A DNA stretch of 15,852 bases from UBA1162 sp049513695 (GCA_049513695.1 JBEKVW010000052.1:1-15852); one strand, 5' to 3'. Positions 1 through 7,711 are shown, counted from the first letter of the stretch. The notes: a model not told the origin generated them from the letters alone. Translations and numbers: made by a program.

Positions 1-429
1 GCCGTGCTGCAAAAGCTGGGAAGGCCGCCGACTATAAAATTGAAGCGTGTCTTTACCAAGCTGCCGGAGATACAGGCCCGCAATATCGATCCGGCCACTT
101 TGGGATATCTGGCGGGACGGCACGGAGGCGACACCGCCGGATTGATCTCCGCAGCGGGCGCCGGCGAGCTGGAGCGCATCGGCAACCTGCCCAACGTGTG
201 GGCTGAGCTGCGCTGGGCCGCCAGGGAAGAAGGCGCCGTCCACCTGGACGATATTTTGTTGCGGCGTGTGAGGCTGGGCATGCTGCTGCCTGGTGGGGCG
301 AAAGAGCATATAGAACATATACGAACCCTGACTCAGGCGGAGCTCGGCTGGAGCGACGAACGCTGGCAGCAGGAAGCCGGCAATTATTTAAATACCTGGC
401 AGAGATATTACAGTCCCACGCCCGGCTGA
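1..429 (+). CDS. GlpD-type glycerol-3-phosphate dehydrogenase, C-terminal part (5' end outside window)
   Basis: Only the last 142 residues are present; the reading frame is open to the window edge and ends at TGA 427-429. The segment with LRWAAREEGAVHLDD followed by LLRRVRLGML, about residues 68-95 of the fragment, and the helical tail after it match the C-terminal cap domain (DAO_C type) of FAD-dependent glycerol-3-phosphate dehydrogenases. These oxidise sn-glycerol 3-phosphate to dihydroxyacetone phosphate at the membrane and pass electrons to quinone. The FAD-binding N-terminal domain lies upstream, so catalytic residues cannot be checked. It is followed 48 bp later by an FAD-linked oxidase and then a sugar/polyol kinase on the same strand, suggesting an operon. 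Family assignment is fairly firm; the exact substrate is not. Confidence 0.8.
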   Translation, partial: AVLQKLGRPPTIKLKRVFTKLPEIQARNIDPATLGYLAGRHGGDTAGLISAAGAGELERIGNLPNVWAELRWAAREEGAVHLDDILLRRVRLGMLLPGGAKEHIEHIRTLTQAELGWSDERWQQEAGNYLNTWQRYYSPTPG

Positions 430-477
430 TGGCAGCTCGGGGCGGTTACTTGCTGAATCTTCTGGAGGAGGTCCGTT

Positions 478-2211
478 ATGGCGGCCAAAGATGAATTCAT
501 CCCGGCATGGTGCGAACAGGTAGCGCCCACTCATTCCTTCCGCAGCCTTATCAAATACGGCGATCCCGCCGGCTTCAAACATCCCAATGCCGGCATGTTC
601 CACCTGCTGAAAGAGACCTTCGGCATGACGGACAACGACTTCAAGAAGCCGGTACTCTCCATGGAGGAGTTCGACATCGAGATACCCTCCAAAATGCCGC
701 AGGCACAACTCGACGTTCTCAAGGGCATAGTGGGCCTGGAAAACGTCCATACCGACACCTATAACCGCACGCGCCTCTCCTATGGGGCGGGCATGATCGA
801 TGCACTGCGCCTGCGCCACCGGGTGGTGGAAAACCTGCCGGACGTCATTCTCGATCCACGCGACCAAAAGGATATCGAGGCCGTTGTGAAGTACTGCGAC
901 CAGAGCCGCATACCGCTGTACGCGGCGGCGGGCAACTCCAGCGTGACGCGCGGCAAGGAGGCGGTTGGGGGTGGCGTCTGCCTGGACATGTGTGTCCATA
1001 TGAACAAGGTGCTGGCGCTCAATGAGACCAATCAGACTGTGACCGTTCAGCCCGGCATCATGGGCCCGGAGCTGGAAGGGATATTGAATAATGCCCCGAG
1101 TACGCTGAAGGCCAAACGGGGCTATACCGTGGGCCATTTCCCGCAGTCGTTCGAGCATTCATGCGTGGGTGGTTGGGTGGTGACGAGGGGCGCGGGACAG
1201 AACTCGACCTATTATGGCAAGATCGAGGATATGGTGATAGCCCAGAAATATGTCACGCCTATCGGCAATTTCAAAACGCTGGAGTTTCCACGCTCGGCTA
1301 CCGGGCCGGATTTAGACCAGATCATGATCGGCAGTGAAGGCACCTTCGGCATACTGACCAGCGTTACGCTGCGTCTGTGCCGCTACATGCCCGGGAATAC
1401 GCGCCGTTTCTCGTACCTGTTCAGGACCTGGGAGGATGCCCTCAGCGCCTACCGCGAGGTCATGCAGGGCGAGTTCGGCCTGCCGTCGGTATTCCGCCTC
1501 TCCGACCCGGAGGAGACTGATGTGGCCATGCGTATGTACCATGTACAAGGCACGGTAGTTGACACGCTACTGCGTGCCATGGGTTACCTGCCTATGAAGC
1601 GCTGCATCTTGCTGGGCACTGTGGACGGCGATGGCTCGTTCACCGGGCTGGTCCAGAAAAAGATCAAAAGGGTTTTCAAGAGATACCGGCCTTTCAACCT
1701 GAGCCCGGCAGGAGTAACACGGGCGTGGGAGAAGAGCCGCTACACCGATCCTTTTATGCGCGAGGACCTGATGGATTTCGGCATCCTCATCGATACTCTG
1801 GAGTGCGCTGTTAACTGGGAGAACCTCCCCAGGGTGCACGAACAGGTAAGGTCCTTCATCAAATCCCACCCCAGGACCATTTGCATGACGCACATATCGC
1901 ATGCCTATCCGCAGGGCGGCAATCTGTATTTTATTTTCGCAGCCAAAATGAAGGATATTAACGAGTACCTGGAACTGCAGTACGGCATACTGGACGCCGT
2001 TTTGAAGGCGGGCGCAGCCATGAGCCACCACCACGGCATCGGCAAGCAAACAGGGCCCTGGCTGGCGCAGCAGATAGGGCCGCAGCAGATGGACGTGATA
2101 CGCGTGCTGCGCGACCATTTCGACCCGCACCACGTTATGAATCCCGGCGGCACGCTGGGGCTGGATATGTCCGAGGAGCAGAAGGCGAAGCGCTGGGGAT
2201 TCCAGAAGTAA
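478..2211 (+). CDS. FAD-binding oxidase, alkyl-dihydroxyacetonephosphate synthase (AGPS)-like
   Basis: A 577-residue flavoprotein of the vanillyl-alcohol-oxidase/PCMH superfamily. A PCMH-type FAD-binding domain spans about residues 120-305, with a glycine-rich AAAGNSSVTRGKEAVGGG stretch (149-166) and GSEGTFGILTSVTLRL (285-300). The C-terminal substrate domain carries SHHHGIGK at 516-523, the histidine-triplet motif characteristic of alkyl-DHAP synthases, and ends in the usual DPHHVMNPGGTLG tail (549-561). In eukaryotes AGPS exchanges the acyl chain of acyl-DHAP for a fatty alcohol in ether-lipid synthesis; related bacterial proteins are mostly uncharacterised and some oxidise hydroxy acids such as lactate or glycolate. 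The start at ATG 478 is fixed by a strong SD (GGAGGAGGT, 464-472). The gene sits between a GlpD-type dehydrogenase, which would make DHAP, and an FGGY kinase 17 bp downstream. The family is secure; the reaction is inferred. Confidence 0.85.
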   Translation: MAAKDEFIPAWCEQVAPTHSFRSLIKYGDPAGFKHPNAGMFHLLKETFGMTDNDFKKPVLSMEEFDIEIPSKMPQAQLDVLKGIVGLENVHTDTYNRTRLSYGAGMIDALRLRHRVVENLPDVILDPRDQKDIEAVVKYCDQSRIPLYAAAGNSSVTRGKEAVGGGVCLDMCVHMNKVLALNETNQTVTVQPGIMGPELEGILNNAPSTLKAKRGYTVGHFPQSFEHSCVGGWVVTRGAGQNSTYYGKIEDMVIAQKYVTPIGNFKTLEFPRSATGPDLDQIMIGSEGTFGILTSVTLRLCRYMPGNTRRFSYLFRTWEDALSAYREVMQGEFGLPSVFRLSDPEETDVAMRMYHVQGTVVDTLLRAMGYLPMKRCILLGTVDGDGSFTGLVQKKIKRVFKRYRPFNLSPAGVTRAWEKSRYTDPFMREDLMDFGILIDTLECAVNWENLPRVHEQVRSFIKSHPRTICMTHISHAYPQGGNLYFIFAAKMKDINEYLELQYGILDAVLKAGAAMSHHHGIGKQTGPWLAQQIGPQQMDVIRVLRDHFDPHHVMNPGGTLGLDMSEEQKAKRWGFQK

Positions 2212-2228
2212 AATAGAGGAGGCCTGAC

Positions 2229-3797
2229 ATGGCTGAGAACCTGCTTTCTATCGATGTCGGTACACAGAGTGCACGTGCCCTGATCTTCGACCCGCGGGGC
2301 GCCCTGATCGCCAAACAACGTGTGCCCTACCAGCCTTATTATTCGGATGCGCCTGGGCTGGCAGAGCAGAAGCCACAGGTATACTGGCAGGCTCTCTGCC
2401 AGGCCTGCCGTGGGCTGTGGCAAAAGCCAGAGGTGAAAAAAGAGGGCATTGCCGCCGTGGCACTCACCACTCAAAGGGCTACAGTGGTTAATGTAGATGA
2501 GGCGGGAGAGCCGCTGCGGCCGGCTATAGTGTGGCTCGACCGGCGCCGCACGGAAGGCCTGTCGGCTCTGGGGGGTGTATGGGGCATCCTCTTTGCCCTG
2601 GCTGGGGCCAGTAAAACGGTGGCCTATTTGCAGGCGGAAGCTGAGGCAAACTGGATAATCAAAAATCAGCCCGAGATATGGAAGAAAACACATAAATACC
2701 TGCTGCTTTCCGGTTACCTGACCCATCTGCTGACCGGCCGCTTCGTTGATTCTGTCGGGTGCCAGGTGGGCTATATACCTTTCGACTATAAAAGCCAGCG
2801 TTGGGAATCTAAATGGGGTTGGAAATGGCAGGCAGTGCCCGTAGAACCTGGGATGCTGCCTGAGCTTGTTCCGCAGGCGCAGATGCTTGGAGAGATAACC
2901 GCCGGGGCGGCGGAAGCCACAGGCATACCGGCCGGCCTGCCGCTGATCGCAGCAGCAGCCGACAAAGCCTGCGAAGTACTGGGTGTGGGGGCGCTGGAAC
3001 CGCATGTGGCCTGCCTGAGCTACGGTACCACGGCCACCATCGACACCACACATGATAAGTACGTGGAGGTCGTACCTCTCTTGCCTCCCTATCCGGCGGC
3101 GGTGCCCAGGCTCTATAGCTTCGAGATAGAAATATTCCGCGGCTATTGGATGGTGAGCTGGTTCAAAAACGAGTTCGGCCTGCGCGAGCAGCGCATATCC
3201 GCCGAGAAAGGCGTTGAGCCGGAGGTGCTGTTCGATGAACTGGTGACGTCAGTGCCGCCCGGTTCGCAGGGACTGGTATTGCAGCCCTACTGGTCACCGG
3301 GACTGCTCTTTCCCGGGCCTGAGGCACGCGGCGCTATCATCGGTTTCAGCGACGTGCATACTAGGGCGCATATTTACCGTGCCATCCTGGAGGGACTGGC
3401 CTATGCGCTAAGGGAGGGCAAGGACCGCACCGAGAAGCGCAGCGGCGTCAAAATCACCGACCTGCGCATAGCAGGGGGTGGAAGCCAGAGCGACGCCGCC
3501 ATGCAATTGTCCGCCGATATATTCGGCCTGCCAACCGCCAGGCCTCATGTATTTGAAGCCTCAGGTCTTGGGGCAGCCATGGATGCTGCAGTGGGGATAA
3601 AGCTGCACCCCGATTTTAAGTCAGCCGTGGGGGAGATGACCCATCCGGGTAAAATCTTTAACCCGCATCCCGAGACACAGCAAACTTACGACAGTCTGTA
3701 TCACGAGGTCTACCTGAAGATGTACGATAAGCTAAAGCCGCTTTACCGCACGATCGGGGAGATGTCAGGTGGAGGGCCTGAGAAAAAAGAAGACTAA
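2229..3797 (+). CDS. FGGY-family carbohydrate/polyol kinase
   Basis: A 522-residue kinase of the FGGY family (glycerol kinase, xylulokinase and relatives), close to the usual length of about 500. The N-terminal phosphate motif SIDVGTQSARALIF is at residues 7-20, TTQRATVV at 80-87, WLDRRR at 102-107, the probable catalytic base D245 in AAAADKACEVLG (241-252), and the C-terminal adenosine-binding region LRIAGGGSQSDAAMQLSAD at 412-430. ATG 2229 has an ideal SD (AGGAGG, 2217-2222) and begins 17 bp after the AGPS-like gene, so the two are almost certainly co-transcribed. E. coli glycerol kinase binds glycerol with Arg83-Glu84; here the aligned pair is R83-A84, so glycerol itself is doubtful. The substrate could be another polyol, ketose or triose. 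The last 33 bp overlap the convergent SCP2 gene. Confidence 0.88.
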   Translation: MAENLLSIDVGTQSARALIFDPRGALIAKQRVPYQPYYSDAPGLAEQKPQVYWQALCQACRGLWQKPEVKKEGIAAVALTTQRATVVNVDEAGEPLRPAIVWLDRRRTEGLSALGGVWGILFALAGASKTVAYLQAEAEANWIIKNQPEIWKKTHKYLLLSGYLTHLLTGRFVDSVGCQVGYIPFDYKSQRWESKWGWKWQAVPVEPGMLPELVPQAQMLGEITAGAAEATGIPAGLPLIAAAADKACEVLGVGALEPHVACLSYGTTATIDTTHDKYVEVVPLLPPYPAAVPRLYSFEIEIFRGYWMVSWFKNEFGLREQRISAEKGVEPEVLFDELVTSVPPGSQGLVLQPYWSPGLLFPGPEARGAIIGFSDVHTRAHIYRAILEGLAYALREGKDRTEKRSGVKITDLRIAGGGSQSDAAMQLSADIFGLPTARPHVFEASGLGAAMDAAVGIKLHPDFKSAVGEMTHPGKIFNPHPETQQTYDSLYHEVYLKMYDKLKPLYRTIGEMSGGGPEKKED

Positions 3798-4910
3798 GAC
3801 CATAAGGGCAACCGTAACAACCAGTCCGGCGTAGGCTAGCCCGCGCAGATGGGATATTGTCTTATCGATGTCATTAAAGCGCCGAGTCGTAACGCCCCTC
3901 GTGTAGCGGCCGGTGAAAATTGCGGCCGGGATGATGAATATCCAGCCTGCGATGGCGAAAGGAGTTCCCAGTTCGGGGATCATTTTGCCGACTATACCGA
4001 ACAGGGCTGCAAGCAGCATCTGGCCACTCCAAACCAGGCTGATGGCCATATTGGGCTGTATGAACATACTGGTGCGCCAGAGCGCGGGCACGAATCCCCA
4101 TTTAGAAAATTCGGCGCAGAAGGGCAGTTTGACCAGGGGGGACAAAGACAGCAGCCAGAGGGAAGCCATCAGCAGGAGACCGATAGTCGGCCACCAGACC
4201 AGTATGGGCATCTGCCGGCTGACAGAAACAATTATGAGTGTCAGGATGAAGAATGCCAAACTAAGCAGTTCCATCCAGGTGGGCCGGTTAAATATAACCC
4301 TGTATAAGACTGTGATAGATACCAGGGAAAGCGAAATGATGGTACTGAGCCAGTGGCCTATGGCCGGGATGGAAAAGGTAATCCAGAATAGCCACCAGGG
4401 CAAGAAGAATATGTAGTTCCAGGCCATGCCGGGCAGGCGCAGCGGGCCGGCGGGACGGCAGCCGGCGGACAATACAGGCGGCTCAGCAGGCCTGTTACGA
4501 AAGGGGGAAAACAGCGGCCCGGGTGGGGGTTCGGAGTTGTCCCTCATGCTGAAATTCGCGGGACGCTTGAATATTTCGCTGAACTTGAGGAGCAAGTCGG
4601 TATCGCCTTCGGTTGTAAAGAGACCCTGAAGCAGGGCATCACCACCGGATAGCTCACCCTTGCTGATGCGTCGCCAGGTTTCCGACGGTGTGGAGATGAT
4701 GAGGGAAGGATGGACGGCGGGACCTTTGCGAAAAGTGCAGGCGCCGGACTTTATGATGAGCTGGTAAACCCCTGGTTCCCGCCCGCTGACATTGAACTGG
4801 ATGATTGCATCCAGGTTACCGGCGGCAGCCGGGTTGAATACCAGTGTCATACCTTCCAACAGCTGCCGGAAACTGAGATCGTCCGTATTTACTTGCACTT
4901 CCTGCTTCAT
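3765..4910 (-). CDS. SCP2 sterol-transfer-domain protein fused to polytopic membrane domain
   Basis: 381 residues in two parts. Residues about 10-118 resemble an SCP2/sterol-carrier lipid-binding domain (LSFRQLLEGMTLVFNPAAAG at 12-31; a beta-rich middle; a PSETWRRISKGELSGGDALL segment at 75-94, where SCP2 proteins carry their W-x2-I-x2-G-x4-2 helix; then EGDTDLLLKFSEIF at 101-114). A proline-rich linker (about 127-160) leads to roughly seven hydrophobic segments near 163-182, 185-204, 211-230, 235-256, 286-308, 315-333 and 357-377. A role in binding or moving a hydrophobic ligand at the membrane is inferred; no function is recognised for the membrane part. ATG 4910 has a GAGAGGG SD with about 9 nt spacing. 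The 3' end overlaps the convergent kinase by 33 bp. A possible extended -10 promoter lies 70 bp upstream. Confidence 0.75.
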   Translation of the reverse strand: MKQEVQVNTDDLSFRQLLEGMTLVFNPAAAGNLDAIIQFNVSGREPGVYQLIIKSGACTFRKGPAVHPSLIISTPSETWRRISKGELSGGDALLQGLFTTEGDTDLLLKFSEIFKRPANFSMRDNSEPPPGPLFSPFRNRPAEPPVLSAGCRPAGPLRLPGMAWNYIFFLPWWLFWITFSIPAIGHWLSTIISLSLVSITVLYRVIFNRPTWMELLSLAFFILTLIIVSVSRQMPILVWWPTIGLLLMASLWLLSLSPLVKLPFCAEFSKWGFVPALWRTSMFIQPNMAISLVWSGQMLLAALFGIVGKMIPELGTPFAIAGWIFIIPAAIFTGRYTRGVTTRRFNDIDKTISHLRGLAYAGLVVTVALMVLVFFFLRPST

Positions 4911-4978
4911 CTGCGTTGTCCCTCTCTAATTCATTATTTTTCGTCCATATATTTTTCAGTTGCTTGAATACCTGTGTT

Positions 4979-4987
4979 ATTTTAGCA
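4979..4987 (-). promoter_or_regulatory. Candidate extended -10 promoter for the SCP2 membrane gene
   Basis: On the minus strand this reads TGCTAAAAT, a TGn extension plus TAAAAT (5 of 6 matches to TATAAT). The predicted start near 4972 would give a 5' leader of about 60 nt before ATG 4910. No good -35 is seen at 17 nt, which is tolerable for extended -10 promoters. The region is AT-rich, so chance is possible. Confidence 0.3.
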
Positions 4988-5060
4988 GTCAACATGTTTC
5001 AAGGCTATTTGGTCGGCCAGTTGAAAATTTTGTGAGATGCCTTATGCGATAGATACTTTT

Positions 5061-5087
5061 GTCCGGCCGTTATGGGTCGGACTTTTT
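5061..5087 (+). terminator. Intrinsic terminator/attenuator-like hairpin in the mgtA-type gene leader
   Basis: GTCCGGCC (5061-5068) pairs with GGTCGGAC (5075-5082) as an 8-bp stem with one G-U pair and a 6-nt loop, immediately followed by TTTTT (5083-5087). This is the form of a Rho-independent terminator on the plus strand. The gene to its left runs in the opposite direction, so there is no upstream plus-strand gene to terminate. Its position 78 bp before the P-type ATPase start suggests a leader attenuator. Flanking segments at 5009-5016 and 5101-5108 are complementary to each other and can also pair with the stem arms. Confidence 0.5.
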
Positions 5088-5130
5088 GCACCGCCACGCC
5101 CCGACCAATTAAACTTTAGAAAGGTCATTT

Positions 5131-5160
5131 TTGTTTACAGGGTTGTTTTTCGGCGGTTAA
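5131..5160 (+). CDS. Possible 9-codon leader ORF ahead of the Mg2+ ATPase gene
   Basis: TTG at 5131 opens a frame of nine codons (start-FTGLFFGG) closed by TAA 5158-5160, four bases before the GTG start of the ATPase gene. It has an SD-like AAAGG (5120-5124) at about 6 nt spacing, whereas the ATPase start has no recognisable SD of its own. Translational coupling from this small ORF would explain that. TTG starts are uncommon and so short an ORF can easily arise by chance. Confidence 0.2.
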   Translation: MFTGLFFGG

Positions 5161-5164
5161 GTTT

Positions 5165-7693
5165 GTGAAAGAGACGCTGGATTCCTTCTGGGCAGTGCCA
5201 GCCGAGGATCTGATGCGTGGGTTAGAGACCACGCAGAAGGGGCTGTCAGCCGGTGAGGCTACAGCCAGGCTGGCGCGCTTCGGTCCCAACTCCCTGGGGC
5301 CGGCAAAACGTTTCACGACCCTCTCGCTTTTGCTCGGGCAGTTCAAGAGCCCCATCACTATCATCCTCATGTTTGCCACGGTGCTGGCCTTTTTCCTTGG
5401 CGATGTTGTAGATGCCGCCATCATCCTGGTTATTATCCTTGCCAGCGGGTTGCTGGGGTTTTGGCAGGAGAGGGGTGCGACCAAAGCTGTGGCCAAACTG
5501 CTGGCCATCGTTCAAATTAAATCTATAGCGCTGCGCGACGGCCAGAAGATCAACGTGAGGGTGGAAGATATCGTCCCCGGCGACATTGTGTTGTTGGATG
5601 CGGGTGATGTTATTCCCGGCGATTGCCTGGCGCTCGATTCGAGGGACCTGTTCGTCGACGAGGCGTCACTTACGGGCGAGACATTCCCGGTGGAAAAGAA
5701 AGAAGGTATTCTCCCGGCTGAAACACCCTTGAGTCAACGTGGCAACTCTCTATACATGGGGACACATGTCGTAAGCGGGACTGCTACGGTTGTTGTAGTG
5801 AAAACCGGAACTACAACTGAGTTCGGCAAGATATCGGACAGGCTGAAGCTGCGGCCGCCGGAGACTGAGTTCGAACATGGTGTCAGGCACTTCGGCTATT
5901 TGCTGATGGAGGTGACGCTCATACTGGTCATCGCTATCTTCGGCATCAACGTCTTTTTCAAACGGCCGGTGCTGGAGGCGCTCCTGTTCGCCCTGGCGCT
6001 GGCAGTTGGACTTACGCCGCAGCTGTTACCGGCTATTATCAGCATCAACCTTTCGCACGGTGCCAGCAGGATGGCGCGCAAAAAGGTCATCGTTAAGCGG
6101 CTGGCCTCTATCGAAAACTTCGGCAGCATGAACATCCTTTGTGCGGATAAGACGGGCACCCTGACTGAGGGTACCGTCCACCTGCACGGTGCTATCGATA
6201 TAAGCGGCAAGGATAGCGCAAGGGTGCTGCTTCTGGCTTATCTTAACTCGATATTTGAAGCGGGCTTTAATAACCCGATAGACGAAGCCATACGCGCCGT
6301 CCGCAACCAGGATATAACGGGTTACATCAAGCTTGACGAAGTGCCCTATGACTTTAACCGCAAGCGCCTGTCCATACTGGTAAGCAAAGCAGGCGTCTCC
6401 ACCATGATAACCAAGGGCGCGGTAGAGAACATCCTGGATGTCTGCTCTACCGTGGAGAATGTAAAAGGTGAGGTGCAGGATATCGGTCCGGCGCTCGATG
6501 ATCTCAAGCGCCGCTATCAGGAGCTTAGCACTACCGGCTACAGGACCCTCGGCCTGGCTTACAAACCGGGAGATGGGGTTGCAGTTATCAACCAACAGCA
6601 GGAGAAGGGCATGACCTTCCTCGGCTTCCTGGTTTTCCACGACCCGTTAAAGGAATCTATTGCTCAAACGGTGGATGAATTGAAGCAGGTGGGGGTGACA
6701 CTCAAAATCATAACCGGCGATAATCAATACGTTGCCGCCCATGCCGGCCAGCAGGTCGGTTTCTCTGCCTCCCGCATGCTGACCGGGCCTGAGATCTCTC
6801 ACATGAGCCCTGAAGCGCTGGTCAGGAGGGTCAATGATGTTGATATCTTTGCGCAGATCGAACCGAGCCAGAAGGAAAACATAGTCTCTTCTCTGAAAAA
6901 AGCGGGAAATGTGGTGGGTTTTATGGGGGACGGTATCAATGATGCCCCGGCCCTGCATGCCTCCGACGTCGGCATCTCGGTGGAAGGCGCCGTGGATGTG
7001 GCCAAACAGGCTGCCGATATAGTCCTCATGGAAAAAGACCTGAGCGTGCTCAGGGATGGTGTCCGCGAAGGCAGGATGACCTTTGCTAATACGCTGAAAT
7101 ATGTGTTCATGGCCACCAGCGCCAACTTCGGGAACATGTTCAGCATGGCTGGGGCTTCATTGATAATGCCCTTTCTGCCGCTGTTGCCCAAGCAGATACT
7201 GCTGACCAATTTCCTAACCGATTTGCCTGAAATGACCATAGCCAACGATAATGTGGATGAGGAACAGGTTGAGAAGCCGAGGAGATGGGACCTGGGGTTT
7301 ATCCGCAATTTCATGATCACCTTCGGGCTGCTCAGTTCGGTATTCGATTTTGCCACGTTCGCGATATTGCTGGTCTTGCTCAACGCTACCCCCGAACAAT
7401 TCCGCGCCGGCTGGTTTATTGAGTCTGTCGTATCGGCTGCGCTGATAGTGATGGTGGTCAGGACGCGCAGGTTTTTCCTGAAGAGCAGGCCGGGCACGGC
7501 GCTGTTGATCACTACCCTGCTGGTGGTTTTGGCCGTTTTAATCTTGCCCTATACCGGGCTGGGCCTGTTGTTCGGGTTTGCGCCACTGCCCCTGTATTTC
7601 CTGGTGTTGGTGGGCCTGATCGTGATCGTATACGCTGGGTCGGCGGAAATAGCCAAGCGTATATTTTATCGCAGATTGGGGTTGATGAAATGA
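5165..7693 (+). CDS. mgtA: Magnesium-translocating P-type ATPase (MgtA/P3B type)
   Basis: An 842-residue P-type ATPase, near the usual length of about 850-900 for MgtA. The actuator loop has TGE at 170-172; the phosphorylation site DKTGT has Asp328; the nucleotide domain has KGA (417-419); the hinge has TGDN (517-520) and GDGINDAPALHASDVG (588-603). KKVIVKRLASIENFGSMNIL upstream of DKTGT, and a TM4 motif VGLTPQLLPAI (281-291), mark the P3B Mg2+ subfamily; enterobacterial MgtA has Glu where Gln286 is here. About ten membrane segments are expected (pairs near 62-80/83-100 and 245-262/270-292, six after 640). The family imports Mg2+ into the cytoplasm using ATP. GTG 5165 is the only sensible start: the frame has a stop at 5117-5119, no ATG/GTG/TTG lies between, and there is no SD. 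Its leader holds a terminator-like hairpin, suggesting conditional read-through. Specificity is inferred from subfamily. Confidence 0.88.
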   Translation: MKETLDSFWAVPAEDLMRGLETTQKGLSAGEATARLARFGPNSLGPAKRFTTLSLLLGQFKSPITIILMFATVLAFFLGDVVDAAIILVIILASGLLGFWQERGATKAVAKLLAIVQIKSIALRDGQKINVRVEDIVPGDIVLLDAGDVIPGDCLALDSRDLFVDEASLTGETFPVEKKEGILPAETPLSQRGNSLYMGTHVVSGTATVVVVKTGTTTEFGKISDRLKLRPPETEFEHGVRHFGYLLMEVTLILVIAIFGINVFFKRPVLEALLFALALAVGLTPQLLPAIISINLSHGASRMARKKVIVKRLASIENFGSMNILCADKTGTLTEGTVHLHGAIDISGKDSARVLLLAYLNSIFEAGFNNPIDEAIRAVRNQDITGYIKLDEVPYDFNRKRLSILVSKAGVSTMITKGAVENILDVCSTVENVKGEVQDIGPALDDLKRRYQELSTTGYRTLGLAYKPGDGVAVINQQQEKGMTFLGFLVFHDPLKESIAQTVDELKQVGVTLKIITGDNQYVAAHAGQQVGFSASRMLTGPEISHMSPEALVRRVNDVDIFAQIEPSQKENIVSSLKKAGNVVGFMGDGINDAPALHASDVGISVEGAVDVAKQAADIVLMEKDLSVLRDGVREGRMTFANTLKYVFMATSANFGNMFSMAGASLIMPFLPLLPKQILLTNFLTDLPEMTIANDNVDEEQVEKPRRWDLGFIRNFMITFGLLSSVFDFATFAILLVLLNATPEQFRAGWFIESVVSAALIVMVVRTRRFFLKSRPGTALLITTLLVVLAVLILPYTGLGLLFGFAPLPLYFLVLVGLIVIVYAGSAEIAKRIFYRRLGLMK

Positions 7694-7711
7694 TGCGGCC
7701 GGCCCGTTATA

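Noticed and set aside
1905..3053. Long minus-strand ORF of 382 codons, and another of 256 codons at 388-1158
   Set aside because: Both lie antisense to genes with clear family motifs, and their translations show low-complexity composition and no domain I recognise.
4911..5164. M-box (ykoK) Mg2+ riboswitch
   Set aside because: I do not see the conserved core sequences of that class; only the terminator-like hairpin and competing pairings can be supported.
7697..7704. GGCCGGCC palindrome between the convergent ATPase and cyclase genes
   Set aside because: It is an 8-bp self-complementary sequence with no loop or T-run, unlikely to act as a terminator.
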